Below are positions 1 through 6,962 of a stretch of DNA of 20,686 bases, in pieces. The DNA comes from D2472 sp964444385. GTDB lineage: Bacteria; Pseudomonadota; Gammaproteobacteria; Magnimaribacterales; D2472. The translations under genes and the position numbers were made by a program. Position 1 is the stretch's first letter; each line of letters starts with the position of its first letter. Under the pieces are notes generated by a model. It had not been told where the DNA came from, did not search any database, and worked only from the letters and a program-made list of their open reading frames with translations. The stretch is taken from NCBI GenBank assembly GCA_964444385.1, contig CAYUHD010000023.1:1-20686 (forward strand), given 5' to 3'.

Positions 1-568
1 TGGAAGAGGTTTTTTTAGAGATCTAATGTCTTTTATTAGTTATCCACTGTTTAAGTTAGGCATTTGGTTTCAAGGTCCAGCTACATGGGAAGAGTTTATT
101 GGTGGTGATGGGTTTACTGGCTGGATTAGATATTCAAGATATACAGATAATATTGATGTTGGCGGGGTCATGCAAACCTTAGGTAATGTTAGTGATGCTG
201 AAAGAGCAGGGTATGAGGCACCTTATCCTAATGCTACCTATAAAGCTGGTGCACAAATTTTTCCATATTTAATTCCTAGCGAGTTAAGAAAAAATGAAAA
301 AGCTTATAGAGATGTTTTTGAAAAATGGGAAAAGCCCTTTTTAATTGCTAACAGTGATAATGACCCAGTTACTGGTAACAACCCTAGAATGGTTGAAATG
401 TTAAAGAGAATACCATCAGCCCAAGAAATTGTTATTAATGGACCTGGTCACTTTATTCAGGAAGAGGCTGGTCCTGAATATGCGCAACTTATAATTGATT
501 TTATAAATGGTAATCCACAGCCTTTTGAAATTAATCCAAATTCTATAGATAAAAAAGATATTCTCTAA
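1..568 (+). CDS. Haloalkane dehalogenase-like alpha/beta hydrolase, 5'-truncated by the window edge
   Basis: C-terminal half of an alpha/beta-fold hydrolase. The frame is open to the left edge (GRGFFRDL precedes the first ATG at 26), so that ATG is probably internal and the true start lies outside the window. Visible are a cap-domain segment, the stretch YEAPYPNATYKAGAQIFP, which closely resembles haloalkane dehalogenases, the acidic region SDNDP (codons about 356-367) and the catalytic His in GPGHFIQEEAG (His codon 449-451). The nucleophile Asp and oxyanion motif would lie upstream and cannot be checked. In the family the triad hydrolyses a carbon-halogen bond to give an alcohol and halide. 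An acid placed after strand 7 fits the HLD-I subfamily. An epoxide hydrolase or other relative is possible. The gene ends with TAA and converges with the methyltransferase remnant on the other strand. Confidence 0.82.
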   Translation, partial: GRGFFRDLMSFISYPLFKLGIWFQGPATWEEFIGGDGFTGWIRYSRYTDNIDVGGVMQTLGNVSDAERAGYEAPYPNATYKAGAQIFPYLIPSELRKNEKAYRDVFEKWEKPFLIANSDNDPVTGNNPRMVEMLKRIPSAQEIVINGPGHFIQEEAGPEYAQLIIDFINGNPQPFEINPNSIDKKDIL

Positions 569-598
569 TAATATTTAATGGGCTAGGGAGCTATATAC

Positions 599-627
599 AT
601 ATTATTACTTCGCATAATATATATTAT
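599..627. other. AT-only inverted repeats between convergent genes
   Basis: ATATTAT (599-605) and ATAATAT (614-620) can pair around an 8-base loop, and ATAATATATATTAT (614-627) is a perfect palindrome. They sit between the hydrolase stop and the end of the methyltransferase remnant, where a bidirectional terminator might be expected. The stem has no G-C pairs and no clear T-run, so in such AT-rich DNA it may be chance. Confidence 0.2.
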
Positions 628-633
628 GTTAAA

Positions 634-834
634 TTATTTGATAGTATCAGGATGTACTGCAATTATAGAATCGTAAAAATTGGGCTTAAAATTAGATACG
701 TTTGTTAAATGATATTCATCATTAAATAGAGTCTTTAATATTATTCTTAGCGGAAGGAATCTAAATTTGTTATATCTGCTTTCAAACAAATAAAACTGAT
801 AATTAAGATCTGATAAGAACTGGATACTTTGTTA
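634..834 (-). pseudogene. C-terminal tail of the FkbM methyltransferase beyond an in-frame stop
   Basis: Directly after the TAA at 834-832 the same minus-strand frame stays open for 65 codons, to a second TAA at 636-634. It reads as a credible protein end: QSIQFLSDLNYQFYLFESR, then a basic aromatic-rich stretch, ending IIAVHPDTIK. Adding it brings the protein to about 291 residues, a usual FkbM length, whereas the interrupted product is 225. No frame change is needed; a single codon is a stop. This is either a true nonsense mutation, a population variant captured by assembly, or a base-call error. Readthrough is possible, but I see no specific signal for it. Confidence 0.7.
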
Positions 835-1509
835 TACCCCATCTATGAAATCATTTTGGTGTTGCTCAAAACATATTACAGGCTTATGTTTAATAATAAA
901 TTTTTTAGATCCTTTTAATACCTTATTTTCATGACCCTCAACATCTAACTTTATCAAAACACTATTTTTTGATGCATGTATATCTAAGTCATCTAACTTT
1001 TCAAGAAATATCTCTCTTACTGTTAAATTTTTAGGGATCTTATTTTTATCATCATATATTTTTGATCCACCAAGATTTCTTTTATCTTCAGATAAAAAAA
1101 CACTATCTTTAAAAGAAGATAATCCAAAATTTTTAATACTTATATTTGAATATTGAGATGTATTTATTTTTAAGATCTCATATGTAAACGGATTAGGTTC
1201 AAATGCAATAACAGTATCAAAATATTTAGATAAATATACTGAGTGATTTCCTATATTTGCGCCTATATCAATTAAAGTCTCAAATTTAAAATTTAAAAAA
1301 TTTGATTTTAGTAATTCAACAATTTCATTTATAGACTTAGGGTCATATACTCCATCAACAATAATGTCGATAGATATATATTCATTTAATAATCCAACGT
1401 AAGCAGGCATACCCTCCTTTGCAAATTTATCTCTTTTTTTAAATAAAGCTTTCCTTAGAAGATAATTATAGATTTTTTCGAATAAGTTGTATTTTGATAT
1501 TAGCTTCAT
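832..1509 (-). CDS. FkbM-family SAM-dependent methyltransferase (interrupted)
   Basis: 225-residue open part of an FkbM-type methyltransferase, which in this family usually O-methylates sugars or polyketide-like glycans. The class I SAM-binding core is clear: TLIDIGANIGNHSVYLSKYF (about residues 78-97) is motif I, and VIAFEPNPFTYEIL (about 100-113) supplies the acidic residue for the ribose. LIKLDVEGHENKVLKG (about 186-201) is the diagnostic FkbM DVEG motif, followed by PVICFEQH. The ATG at 1509 precedes a basic amphipathic N-terminus with no signal peptide, so the protein is cytoplasmic. The frame stops at TAA 834-832, in the middle of the domain, and coding-like sequence continues in frame (separate entry). 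The methylated substrate cannot be told. Its neighbours are unrelated housekeeping genes, so this may be an accessory insertion beside infA. Confidence 0.85.
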   Translation of the reverse strand: MKLISKYNLFEKIYNYLLRKALFKKRDKFAKEGMPAYVGLLNEYISIDIIVDGVYDPKSINEIVELLKSNFLNFKFETLIDIGANIGNHSVYLSKYFDTVIAFEPNPFTYEILKINTSQYSNISIKNFGLSSFKDSVFLSEDKRNLGGSKIYDDKNKIPKNLTVREIFLEKLDDLDIHASKNSVLIKLDVEGHENKVLKGSKKFIIKHKPVICFEQHQNDFIDGV

Positions 1510-1649
1510 TAAAAAACATTTTATATCACTTAAATTTTATTACTAATAATTTTAGTATTTATAGAAATGTATGTATTTAAATAAGCTTAAAAGCAGAAAA
1601 TATTTTTATTTTATATAACAGTTTATTTTTGATTAGTTTAAAATAAGAT
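1510..1649. promoter_or_regulatory. Divergent intergenic region, probable promoters for infA and the methyltransferase
   Basis: This 140-base, extremely AT-rich spacer separates divergent starts, so both promoters should lie here. A TATATAA-like stretch near 1612-1618 could be an infA -10 element, but I cannot pair it with a convincing -35. No strong Shine-Dalgarno precedes the infA ATG, only AAAATAAGAT. Confidence 0.3.
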
Positions 1650-1868
1650 ATGGCAAAAGAAGATAATCTTGAATTCGAGGGAGAAGTTATAGAAACTCTC
1701 CCTAATACCACCTTTAAAGTAAAGTTAGAAAACGATCATATAATTGAGGCTCATATATCTGGCAAGATGCGAAAGCATTACATTAGGATCTTAACTGGTG
1801 ATAAGGTTAAGGTAGAAATGACTCCATACGACCTCACCAAAGGAAGAATAACCTTTAGAGGACGTTAA
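1650..1868 (+). CDS. infA: Translation initiation factor IF-1
   Basis: 72 residues, the full usual length of bacterial IF-1, a single S1/OB-fold domain that binds the ribosomal A site on the 30S subunit with IF-2 and IF-3 during initiation. It starts MAKEDNLEFEGEVIETLPN, and SGKMRKHYIRILTGDKVKVE is the conserved basic face. The C-terminus DLTKGRITFRGR is typical. The TAA at 1866-1868 overlaps the clpA stop on the opposite strand, so the two convergent genes share TTAA with no room for a conventional terminator. The infA/clpA pairing is common in gammaproteobacteria. Confidence 0.98.
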   Translation: MAKEDNLEFEGEVIETLPNTTFKVKLENDHIIEAHISGKMRKHYIRILTGDKVKVEMTPYDLTKGRITFRGR

Positions 1869-4114
1869 GCCTTAGATTTAACTGTTTTCTTTTTTGCGCT
1901 AAATTTAATCTCATTAGCGATTAAATCTACCTTAATTTGACCACCTTTAGTTAAATTACCAAAAAGAACCTTATCAACTAAAGGTTTTTTAATCTTGTTG
2001 GTTATGAATCTTTCCATGGGCCTTGCACCCATTTCTTTGTTATAACCATTCTCTGCAATCCAATTAAGAACTTTTTTAGAGTAAATTAACTCAACATTTC
2101 TAGCATCAAGTTGCGCTTGAAGTTTGGTAAGAAATTTATCAACAATAGATAGAATTACTTTCATTGGTAAGTAATTAAACTGAATCGTCTCATCTAGTCT
2201 ATTTCTAAACTCTGGTGAAAATAATTTCTTTAACGACATTAATGCGTCTGATTCATTTGATTGATCGTTAAAGCCAATGCTTGTCTTTTCTAATAAGTCT
2301 GCACCTGCATTAGTGGTCATAACAACAATAACATTTCTAAAATCAGCTTTACGGCCGTTATTATCAGTTAAAACTCCAGAATCCATAATTTGAAGCAGTA
2401 AATTAAAAATATCAGAATGAGCTTTTTCTATTTCATCCAATAAAAGTACACAATGAGGATTTTGAGTAATAGCTTCTGTTAAAAGGCCTCCCTGATCAAA
2501 CCCAACATAACCCGGAGGAGCTCCGATAAGTCTTGATACAGTATGTCTTTCCATATATTCAGACATATCAAATCTAATAAGCTCTATTCCCATCATATTG
2601 GCAAGTTGAGTACTAATTTCACTTTTTCCAACACCCGTAGGGCCTGCAAAAAGAAAGGATCCAATGGTTTTGTTATCATCTCTGAGCCCTGCCCTAGATA
2701 ATTTAATAGCATTAACTAAACTTTTGATAGCAGAATCTTGGCCAAAAATAACAGTTTTAAGATCTGACTCTAATTTCTGTAAATTAATTGATTCTTGGCT
2801 AGAGATAGATTGCTCAGGTATTTTAGAAATTTTAGATATTGTTTTTTCAATATCTGCCGGTTTTACGGTGATTTTTTTTGAGTTTGATCTCGAAATATTT
2901 AGTAAAGCTCCTGTTTCATCAATTAGATCAATTGCCTTATCTGGCAAGAATTTATCATTTAAAAAGCGTTTAGATAATATAACGGCTGAATTTATAGATG
3001 CATCTGAATATTTGACATTGTGATGTTTTTCGTAATTATTTTTTAATCCATTAAGTATTTGAATGCATTCGTCAATCGATGGCTCTAAAACATCGACTTT
3101 CTGGAATCTTCGTGATAAAGCCTGATTTTGATTAAAGATACCTCTGTATTCTTGAAAAGTGGTTGAACCGATGCATCTCAGCTTTCCTTTAGCTAATGAT
3201 GGTTTTAATAAATTAGAAACATCAAGACTTCCGCCAGATGCTGACCCTGCACCGATAATTGTATGAATTTCATCAATAAATAAAATAGGGTTTTCTTGAT
3301 CATCTAGAAATTTTAAAACTGATTTTAACCTCTTCTCAAAATCTCCTCTATATTTGGTACCGGCAATTAAAGCTCCTATATCTAGTGAGTGCAATGTAGA
3401 TTCATGTAAAAATTCTGGTGTATCTTTTGAATTAATTAAATGGGCCAAGCCTTCGGCAATAGCTGTTTTACCTACACCAGATTCGCCTACCAATAATGGA
3501 TTGTTTTTTGTCCGTCTTGCAAGAATTTGTAATATTCTTCCTACTTCATCCGATCGCCCTACTAACTTATCAACCTTGTTTGATTCAGCAAGTTGATTTA
3601 AATCTATTAGAAACTCTGATTCTGTGTTGGCTATAACATTTTCTGTCACATCTTCAGAAGTTTGAATGTCATTTTCTGAAGAAGTTCTTTCAGGCTTTCC
3701 ATGAGATATGTATGAAACAATATCCAATCTTCCAACACCTTGTTTAGATAAAAGAAATACTGAATGTGATTCTTTTTCAGAAAAAATTGCGACTAACAAG
3801 TTAATAGGCTTAACAACCCCCTTGCCCGATGATTGAACATGAAAAACTGCTCTCTGAAGTACTCTTTGGAAACCTAAAGTAGGTTGAACGGGTTTTTTTG
3901 TATCTAATTTAGTGGGTGTGTTATCTCGAATATGTTCTTCAAGGTTCTCACGCAAAGTTGCTAAATTAACATCATTTGTTTCTAACGCTTCTCGCACTTC
4001 AAAATCTGAAATAAGCATCAAAAGTAAATGCTCAATAGTCAAATATTCAAGATTCTGATCCTGGGCTTGGTCAAATAAATTTGCTATAGATTGTTCTAAT
4101 TCTTTGCTAAACAT
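1865..4114 (-). CDS. clpA: ATP-dependent Clp protease, ATP-binding subunit ClpA
   Basis: 749 residues, close to the usual length of about 758. ClpA is a hexameric AAA+ unfoldase that feeds substrates to ClpP in the cytoplasm, with ClpS as adaptor. Domains in order: N-domain with two Clp_N repeats (1-145); D1 AAA+ with Walker A GESGVGKT (210-217) and Walker B ILFIDE (277-282); D2 AAA+ with Walker A GPTGVGKS (491-498), Walker B LLLDEIEKAH and pore-loop motif GYVG. IGF (613-615) is the ClpP-docking loop, and this distinguishes it from ClpB. The C-terminus is lysine-rich. The ATG at 4114 overlaps the clpS stop by one base (TAATG), so translation is probably coupled. No clpP is present in the window. 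Confidence 0.97.
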   Translation of the reverse strand: MFSKELEQSIANLFDQAQDQNLEYLTIEHLLLMLISDFEVREALETNDVNLATLRENLEEHIRDNTPTKLDTKKPVQPTLGFQRVLQRAVFHVQSSGKGVVKPINLLVAIFSEKESHSVFLLSKQGVGRLDIVSYISHGKPERTSSENDIQTSEDVTENVIANTESEFLIDLNQLAESNKVDKLVGRSDEVGRILQILARRTKNNPLLVGESGVGKTAIAEGLAHLINSKDTPEFLHESTLHSLDIGALIAGTKYRGDFEKRLKSVLKFLDDQENPILFIDEIHTIIGAGSASGGSLDVSNLLKPSLAKGKLRCIGSTTFQEYRGIFNQNQALSRRFQKVDVLEPSIDECIQILNGLKNNYEKHHNVKYSDASINSAVILSKRFLNDKFLPDKAIDLIDETGALLNISRSNSKKITVKPADIEKTISKISKIPEQSISSQESINLQKLESDLKTVIFGQDSAIKSLVNAIKLSRAGLRDDNKTIGSFLFAGPTGVGKSEISTQLANMMGIELIRFDMSEYMERHTVSRLIGAPPGYVGFDQGGLLTEAITQNPHCVLLLDEIEKAHSDIFNLLLQIMDSGVLTDNNGRKADFRNVIVVMTTNAGADLLEKTSIGFNDQSNESDALMSLKKLFSPEFRNRLDETIQFNYLPMKVILSIVDKFLTKLQAQLDARNVELIYSKKVLNWIAENGYNKEMGARPMERFITNKIKKPLVDKVLFGNLTKGGQIKVDLIANEIKFSAKKKTVKSKA

Positions 4115-4464
4115 TAATCAGTTAATGGCTCAATTTCGCTAATAAGTGGATGCTCATGGGCTTTTGCTGTTTCATTAATTTCATGAGATTTCATTTCAGC
4201 TATCTCTTTAGGAAATATACCACAAACGCCCTTTCCTTTTGTGTGTACAGATAACATTATTTGAGTTGATCTTTCGTGACCATAACCAAAAATTAATTGA
4301 ATAATATAAACAACAAATTCCATGGGTGTAAAGTCGTCATTCAAAAGAACAACTTGATACATAGGTGGCTCCTTAAGATTTGGCTTATCCTCCATGATAA
4401 GAATGCCAGAATCACCTACGTCATTTGAACCGTTAGACGATTCTGAAGACAAATAAATCCTCAC
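4114..4464 (-). CDS. clpS: ATP-dependent Clp protease adaptor ClpS
   Basis: 116 residues (E. coli form about 106). ClpS binds N-degron proteins with destabilising N-terminal residues and delivers them to the ClpA N-domain. The core begins at MYQVVLLNDDFTPMEFVVYI (residue 35), with the NDD and TPMEF pocket residues present. LSVHTKGKGVCGIF carries the conserved His, and EHPLISEIE closes the fold. The chosen start is GTG at 4464-4462, which overlaps the icd stop (GTGA) and gives a flexible acidic N-terminal tail of about 34 residues, as ClpS needs for delivery. ATG at 4395 is the alternative and would shorten the tail by 23 residues. It lies between icd and clpA with overlaps on both sides. cspD, which often sits between icd/clpS genes in relatives, is absent. 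Confidence 0.95.
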   Translation of the reverse strand: MRIYLSSESSNGSNDVGDSGILIMEDKPNLKEPPMYQVVLLNDDFTPMEFVVYIIQLIFGYGHERSTQIMLSVHTKGKGVCGIFPKEIAEMKSHEINETAKAHEHPLISEIEPLTD

Positions 4465-5767
4465 ATTCTTTTGATCATTTCCTTTGCAAAACCTGAACAG
4501 GAAACAAGATTGGCTCCATCCATTAATCTTTCAAAATCATATGTAACCATTTGATCTGTTATTGCTGCTTCCATAGAGGAGATAATTAAATCAGCAGCTT
4601 CAACCCAACCTATGTGTCTCAACATCATTTCAGCAGACAATATTAATGAACCAGGGTTTACTTTATCCTGACCAGCATACTTGGGAGCTGTACCATGTGT
4701 AGCTTCAAATAAAGCTGAGTTATCTCCTATATTTGCACCTGGCGCTATACCGATTCCACCTACACATGCAGCTAATGCATCTGATACATAATCACCATTA
4801 AGATTCATTGTTGCTATAACATCATATTCTTTTGGTCGTGTAAGGATTTGTTGAAGGAATGCATCACAAATAACATCTTTAACAATTATATTTTTTTCAT
4901 TATTTGGATTTTTAATTGTGACCCAGGGCCCTCCGTCTAATAACTCTCCATCATAGGAATTTATGCTTACTTCATATCCCCAATCTCTAAATGCTCCTTC
5001 TGTAAATTTCATAATATTGCCTTTATGAACAAGTGTTACTGAAGATCTATTATTTTTAATAGCGTAATCAAGAGCCTGTTTAACCAATCTCTCTGTACCT
5101 TCTTTAGAAATTGGTTTAACTCCTAGACCAACTTCTGTTGGAAAGCGAATTTGTGTTACTCCAAATTGTTCTTGTAATATTTTAACCATCGCATCTGATT
5201 CTGGAGATCCTGNNNNNNNNNNNNNNNNNNNNNNNNNNNNNNNNNNNNNNNNNNNNNNNNNNNNNNNNNNNNNNNNACGCCAGCATATATATCTTCAGAA
5301 TTTTCTCTAAAAATAACCATGTCTACATGAGATGGATTCTTAACTGGGCTTGGGACTCCAGTGAAATAACGAATCGGTCTTAAACATACGTAAAGGTCAA
5401 GAATTTGACGCAAAGAAACATTTAAAGATCTAATTCCGCCTCCAACAGGAGTAGTTAAAGGGCCTTTGATGCTAACAATAAATTCCTTTAATGCTTCAAT
5501 TGTTTCATCAGGCAACCAGGTATTTGCATCATAAATCTGTGTTGACTTTTCACCACAATATACCTCCATCCAAGATATTTTTTTAGCTCCTTTGTATGAT
5601 GACTCTACAGCATTATCAACAACATCTTTCATGGCTGGAGTTATGTCAATGCCAATACCATCTCCTTCAATGTATGGGATAATTGGATTATCAGGAACTA
5701 GGAGAGCTCCATCAACGAATGCAATTTTTGATCCTTCTTTTGGAATCTTAATATGTTTATAACCCAT
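4461..5767 (-). CDS. icd: NADP-dependent isocitrate dehydrogenase (contains an assembly gap)
   Basis: Oxidatively decarboxylates isocitrate to 2-oxoglutarate in the TCA cycle, in the cytoplasm. The N-terminal part (from ATG 5767, with AAGGA four bases upstream) carries YIEGDGIG and GGGIRSLNVSLRQ. Its Ser114 corresponds to the isocitrate-binding Ser that AceK phosphorylates in E. coli. SEDIYAG ends at the gap. After the gap come IRFPTEVGLGVKPIS, LVHKGNIMKFTEGAF with the catalytic Lys, and GDYVSDALAA with metal-binding Asp residues. HGTAPKYAG and YDFERL hold the Lys-Tyr and Tyr/Arg that select NADP in the E. coli type. The two halves are out of frame as written because the N-run length is arbitrary; the gene itself looks intact. 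The stop overlaps the clpS GTG. The gene is divergent from mnmA. Confidence 0.96.
5213..5276. other. Assembly gap (64 N) inside icd
   Basis: 64 unresolved bases between the codons for EDIYAG and GSPESD. In the family only about V-E-W-K-A lies between these points, so about 11 real bases are expected. With 11, the gene would be 1254 bases (417 residues), matching the usual size of about 416. The gap length is therefore probably nominal. Confidence 0.9.
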
Positions 5768-5810
5768 GCTATCCTTTTTGAATCGAAAATATATTGTAAA
5801 ATTTTGATGA

Positions 5811-5818
5811 ATTATACT
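5811..5818. promoter_or_regulatory. Overlapping divergent -10 elements, icd and mnmA
   Basis: ATTATACT contains TATACT on the plus strand (5813-5818, about 39 bases before the mnmA ATG) and TATAAT on the minus strand (5816-5811, about 44 bases before the icd ATG). It is the best -10 match in the 89-base divergent spacer for either gene. Neither side has a convincing -35 at 16-18 bases, so support is moderate to weak. Confidence 0.35.
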
Positions 5819-5856
5819 CTAAAAAAACCTTTAAAATTAGGCTTTATAGATAAAAT

Positions 5857-6948
5857 ATGAAAAATTTAAATAAAACAGTTGTTATTGGAATGTCTGGTGG
5901 AGTTGATTCATCTGTAGCAGCCTATCTTCTTCAAAAACAAGGATACAAAGTTCAAGGGTTGTTTATGCAAAACTGGCAAAATGAACCAGGAGAAGTATGC
6001 ACTTCTGAAATTGATTTTAAGGATGCTTCAAAAGTTTGTGATCAACTTAATATCCCATTACATAGAGCTAATTTTAGCGATGAATATTGGGATAGGGTTT
6101 TTAAACAATTCCTTTCTGAGCATAAAAAAGGCAGAACTCCAAACCCAGATATTATATGCAACAGAGAAATTAAATTTAAATCATTTTTGCATTATGCACT
6201 TAAAATTGGCGCTGATCATATTGCAACTGGCCATTATGCAAAGATTAGCCATAGAGGCGATCATGTTATCTTAATGAGATCAAAGGATCTTAATAAAGAT
6301 CAAACATATTTTCTTCATGAGGTTAGCGGTAAAGAATTTGCTAAATGTTTATTCCCGCTTGATGGCTTAAACAAAGATGAAGTTCGTGAGATAGCTAAAA
6401 ATAATAACTTCATAAATTATGATAAAAAAGATTCTGTTGGTATTTGTTTCGTAGGAGAAAGGAATCTGAAAGACTTTCTAAAACGCTTCATTAAATTTGA
6501 AGCTGGTAATATTAAAGATCCAGAAGGTAATATTATTGGCAGACACCCAGGAGCCCTTCTCTTTACTCAAGGTCAAAGACAAGGTTTGAATATAGGTGGA
6601 GTTAAAAATAAACCTGAATTGCCATGGTATGTATACGATAAAAATATAGAATTAAATGAGATTTATGTCTGCCAAGGTGAGTTTAATAATTTCTTAATGA
6701 GCGCTGGTTTGATGATGGAAGACATGAAATGGATTAACCCAACTGTAGTTCCTAAAGAGTTAGAATGCGAAGTTCAAGTAAGACATAGAGGTAAACCAAT
6801 TAAATGCACCGCTTATTTCTTAAGTGATGGAGTAAAAGTATTATTTTCAGAAAACATTAGAGCAATTGCTCCTGGGCAATCCGCTGTTCTCTATAAAAAT
6901 AATGAGTGTTTAGGCGGAGGCATCATAGCAAAAGCATTAAAAGACTAG
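5857..6948 (+). CDS. mnmA: tRNA-specific 2-thiouridylase MnmA
   Basis: 363 residues, typical length. It adds sulfur to U34 of tRNA-Lys, -Glu and -Gln (s2U) in the cytoplasm, using ATP activation and persulfide relayed from the Tus/IscS system. The PP-loop GMSGGVDSSVAAYLL (11-25) is at the N-terminus. The catalytic Cys101 lies in NPDIICNREIKF and the second Cys197 in DSVGICFVGERNLKDFL. The C-terminal beta-barrel region includes GRHPGALLFTQGQRQGL and VQVRHRG. The ATG at 5857 gives the expected N-terminus. purB follows after 14 bases. In E. coli and Pseudomonas hflD lies between mnmA and purB, and it is missing here. Confidence 0.97.
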   Translation: MKNLNKTVVIGMSGGVDSSVAAYLLQKQGYKVQGLFMQNWQNEPGEVCTSEIDFKDASKVCDQLNIPLHRANFSDEYWDRVFKQFLSEHKKGRTPNPDIICNREIKFKSFLHYALKIGADHIATGHYAKISHRGDHVILMRSKDLNKDQTYFLHEVSGKEFAKCLFPLDGLNKDEVREIAKNNNFINYDKKDSVGICFVGERNLKDFLKRFIKFEAGNIKDPEGNIIGRHPGALLFTQGQRQGLNIGGVKNKPELPWYVYDKNIELNEIYVCQGEFNNFLMSAGLMMEDMKWINPTVVPKELECEVQVRHRGKPIKCTAYFLSDGVKVLFSENIRAIAPGQSAVLYKNNECLGGGIIAKALKD

Positions 6949-6949
6949 C

Positions 6950-6955
6950 TATAAT
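6950..6955 (+). promoter_or_regulatory. Perfect -10 box (TATAAT) immediately before purB
   Basis: TATAAT ends 7 bases before the purB ATG (6963), in a spacer with no recognisable Shine-Dalgarno. If used, transcription would start at about the ATG, giving a leaderless or nearly leaderless purB mRNA. No good -35 lies 16-18 bases upstream, and such a hexamer can arise by chance in AT-rich DNA. Confidence 0.25.
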
Positions 6956-6962
6956 TCACACT

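Noticed and set aside
26..28. ATG at 26 as the start of the hydrolase
   Set aside because: The frame is open to the window edge and the protein would lack the nucleophile half; it is an internal Met of a truncated gene.
614..627. Perfect AT palindrome as a transcription terminator
   Set aside because: No G-C pairs and no adjacent T-run; expected by chance in this composition, so only listed at low confidence.
5156..5276. Apparent frameshift that splits icd
   Set aside because: The frame change coincides with the N-run of arbitrary length; both halves are intact and family-like.
6906..6962. Longer purB reading frame starting MFRRRHHSK
   Set aside because: The extra 19 residues overlap the mnmA 3' end in another frame and do not resemble PurB; ATG 6963 gives the family N-terminus.
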